From positions 1 through 14,089 of the forward strand of contig JAEZJR010000341.1 in NCBI GenBank assembly GCA_023415725.1: a stretch of 14,089 bases of DNA. Reading direction: 5' to 3'. Made by a program: the position numbers and the translations under genes. Below are positions 13,279 through 14,089 of this stretch, in pieces. Origin of the DNA: Acidobacteriota bacterium (GTDB lineage Bacteria > Acidobacteriota > Blastocatellia > Pyrinomonadales > Pyrinomonadaceae). The notes beneath the pieces are model-generated. The model saw nothing but the letters and a program-made list of their open reading frames with translations, did no database searches and was not told the DNA's origin. How positions within the stretch are numbered: the stretch's first letter is position 1; every line of letters begins with the position of its first letter.

Positions 13279-13319
13279 AAAAAAACGATCACCGGGCCTG
13301 TTCATCACGGGCCCGGTGA
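13279..13319 (-). terminator. Intrinsic terminator of the leftward 115-residue gene
   Basis: A perfect 10-bp stem TCACCGGGCC (13289-13298) with GGCCCGGTGA (13310-13319) is followed, on the minus strand, by GATCG and seven T residues (complement of A 13279-13285). This is a good Rho-independent terminator for the gene ending at 13349. On the plus strand the same hairpin lies just after infA but has no T-run behind it, although the A-run before it may help. Confidence 0.8.
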
Positions 13320-13348
13320 AGTTGCGCTTGGATTTGATATTTACGGGT

Positions 13349-13696
13349 TCACTTCGAAAGCTCAGCCTTTGACACGGGCTTTTCGTAGTTCTGGCGTGCG
13401 ACGAGCGAAATGGAGTTCAGCTTGACCTTCCGTGAACCGCTGTGGGCGGGGGCCGCTTCGGCGTAGCTGAAATTAAAAGCAAACGTGAAATAACCGCTCG
13501 AAAGCTTTTTGCAGACGTCGTCCGGCAGGTGGAACGAGAACGCATCCGCGTAATGCCCCAATCCCTGGTCAACATAACCGAGCATCTCTCCGTCGGTGCC
13601 CTCGAGGTAGACCGGAACGCTCACGATCGACTCGCACCGTGAATAGTAGCCGCCGAGCACGTGCCGGCGGGACATCGATAATTGATTGATGCTCAT
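13349..13696 (-). CDS. Hypothetical protein, 115 residues
   Basis: I do not recognise this family. The product is soluble, with no signal peptide or membrane segment. It is mostly beta-strand-like: ESIVSVPVYLEGTDGEMLGYVDQGLGHYADAFSFHLPDDV, then SGYFTFAFNFSYAEA and KVKLNSISLVARQNY, consistent with a small beta-sandwich or barrel. Two Cys (21 and 62) are present. The ATG at 13696 begins 17 bases after the stop of the HEAT-like gene, on the same strand, so the two may share a transcript. An in-frame ATG seven codons on is an alternative start; neither has a Shine-Dalgarno. A strong terminator follows the gene, which supports that it is real. Confidence 0.6.
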   Translation of the reverse strand: MSINQLSMSRRHVLGGYYSRCESIVSVPVYLEGTDGEMLGYVDQGLGHYADAFSFHLPDDVCKKLSSGYFTFAFNFSYAEAAPAHSGSRKVKLNSISLVARQNYEKPVSKAELSK

Positions 13697-13713
13697 TGGT
13701 TTAGTTTAACACA

Positions 13714-14089
13714 TTACGGCGTTACCCGTTTTGCGGCGGCGACGATCTCGTCCACCCTCGAGTCATCCGCGACCAGCTTTTCCAGCCTCGATTCCTCGAT
13801 CCCCGCGATCCGCCCCAGCATCTCCCTCGCCGGCTGTGCGTGGCCGGTTTCCCATCGAGCAATCTCGGCGAGCGATTCGAACGCCTGGGACCGCAGGGTC
13901 CTTAGCAATCTAGCCGGCCGCGGCCTGGTCAATTCTCCCAACAGCCCGCCAGCCTTGTTCCGATCCGTCCACTCGCCGGAATTGAGCATCTCCACGAAAT
14001 CGCCCGCCGGTATCATCGCCGCCGTCTTCTTGTCCGATCTCGCCAGCACGATCAACGCACGCGTCGCATTGTTCCGCACCGTTTCGTCC
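13714..14089 (-). CDS. HEAT-repeat-like protein, 5'-truncated by window edge
   Basis: The frame stays open to the window edge. The residues before the apparent GTG start (14079) read DET and continue into VRNNATRALIVLAR, a typical HEAT-repeat helix, so the gene begins outside the window. About 125 C-terminal residues are visible and are all helical, in paired-helix units such as RNKAGGLLGELT and AFESLAEIARWE, ending ESRLEKLVADDSRVDEIVAAAKRVTP. HEAT arrays are protein-binding scaffolds; no catalytic domain is in the visible part. Function cannot be assigned. The 115-residue gene follows 17 bases downstream. Confidence 0.65.
   Translation of the reverse strand, partial: DETVRNNATRALIVLARSDKKTAAMIPAGDFVEMLNSGEWTDRNKAGGLLGELTRPRPARLLRTLRSQAFESLAEIARWETGHAQPAREMLGRIAGIEESRLEKLVADDSRVDEIVAAAKRVTP

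Overview
The window is a bacterial chromosomal segment with moderately high GC, dense genes on both strands, and no phage, transposase, integrase, rRNA or tRNA gene that I can see. Three features suggest an Acidobacteriota-like host, perhaps class Blastocatellia: a large secreted SpoIVB-type (S55) peptidase with no sporulation genes around it, many starts without a Shine-Dalgarno sequence, and intergenic inverted repeats built from short periodic words. This assignment is inference; no marker here settles it.

Layout. Positions 1-969 (+) hold the 3' part of moaE (molybdopterin synthase large subunit) and a secreted M23-like protein. Positions 966-3594 (-) hold a stand-alone HD hydrolase of the MESH1/SpoT type and the S55 peptidase-like protein, separated by an inverted repeat. 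Positions 3699-4664 (+) encode a membrane-anchored alpha/beta-hydrolase-fold protein whose nucleophile position is Glu. Positions 4668-6692 (-) encode a Lon N-terminal-domain protein and an SbcD/Mre11-like nuclease, with another repeat at their junction. Positions 6828-7637 (+) encode a classical SDR. Positions 7638-8017 have no recognisable gene but carry a compound hairpin element.

Positions 8018-11269 form a compact arsenic-resistance locus. Reading leftward are arsM (arsenite S-adenosylmethionine methyltransferase with an unusual Cys-pair-rich tail), a 69-residue Cys-rich small ORF of unknown function, acr3 (arsenite efflux) and arsC (thioredoxin-coupled arsenate reductase). The repressor gene arsR reads rightward. 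The shared 118-bp intergenic region has a perfect 10-2-10 inverted repeat that overlaps a near-consensus -35 of the arsM promoter. ArsR should release this site when it binds As(III). ArsC reduces arsenate to arsenite, Acr3 exports arsenite and ArsM methylates it. The small ORF lies inside this set with its own Shine-Dalgarno sequence and is the best candidate for an undescribed component.

Positions 11420-14089 hold a B12-binding-domain radical SAM enzyme (+), infA encoding IF-1 (+), an intrinsic terminator for the opposite strand, an unrecognised 115-residue protein (-) and the 3' part of a HEAT-repeat-like gene (-) that runs off the window.

The most interesting items are the ars small ORF with the extended ArsM tail, the apparently leaderless arsR, the compound hairpin element whose two related hairpins differ by compensated base pairs, the three periodic inverted repeats, and two secreted or membrane proteins that seem to have lost catalytic residues. 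All calls come from reading the sequence; no database search was run.
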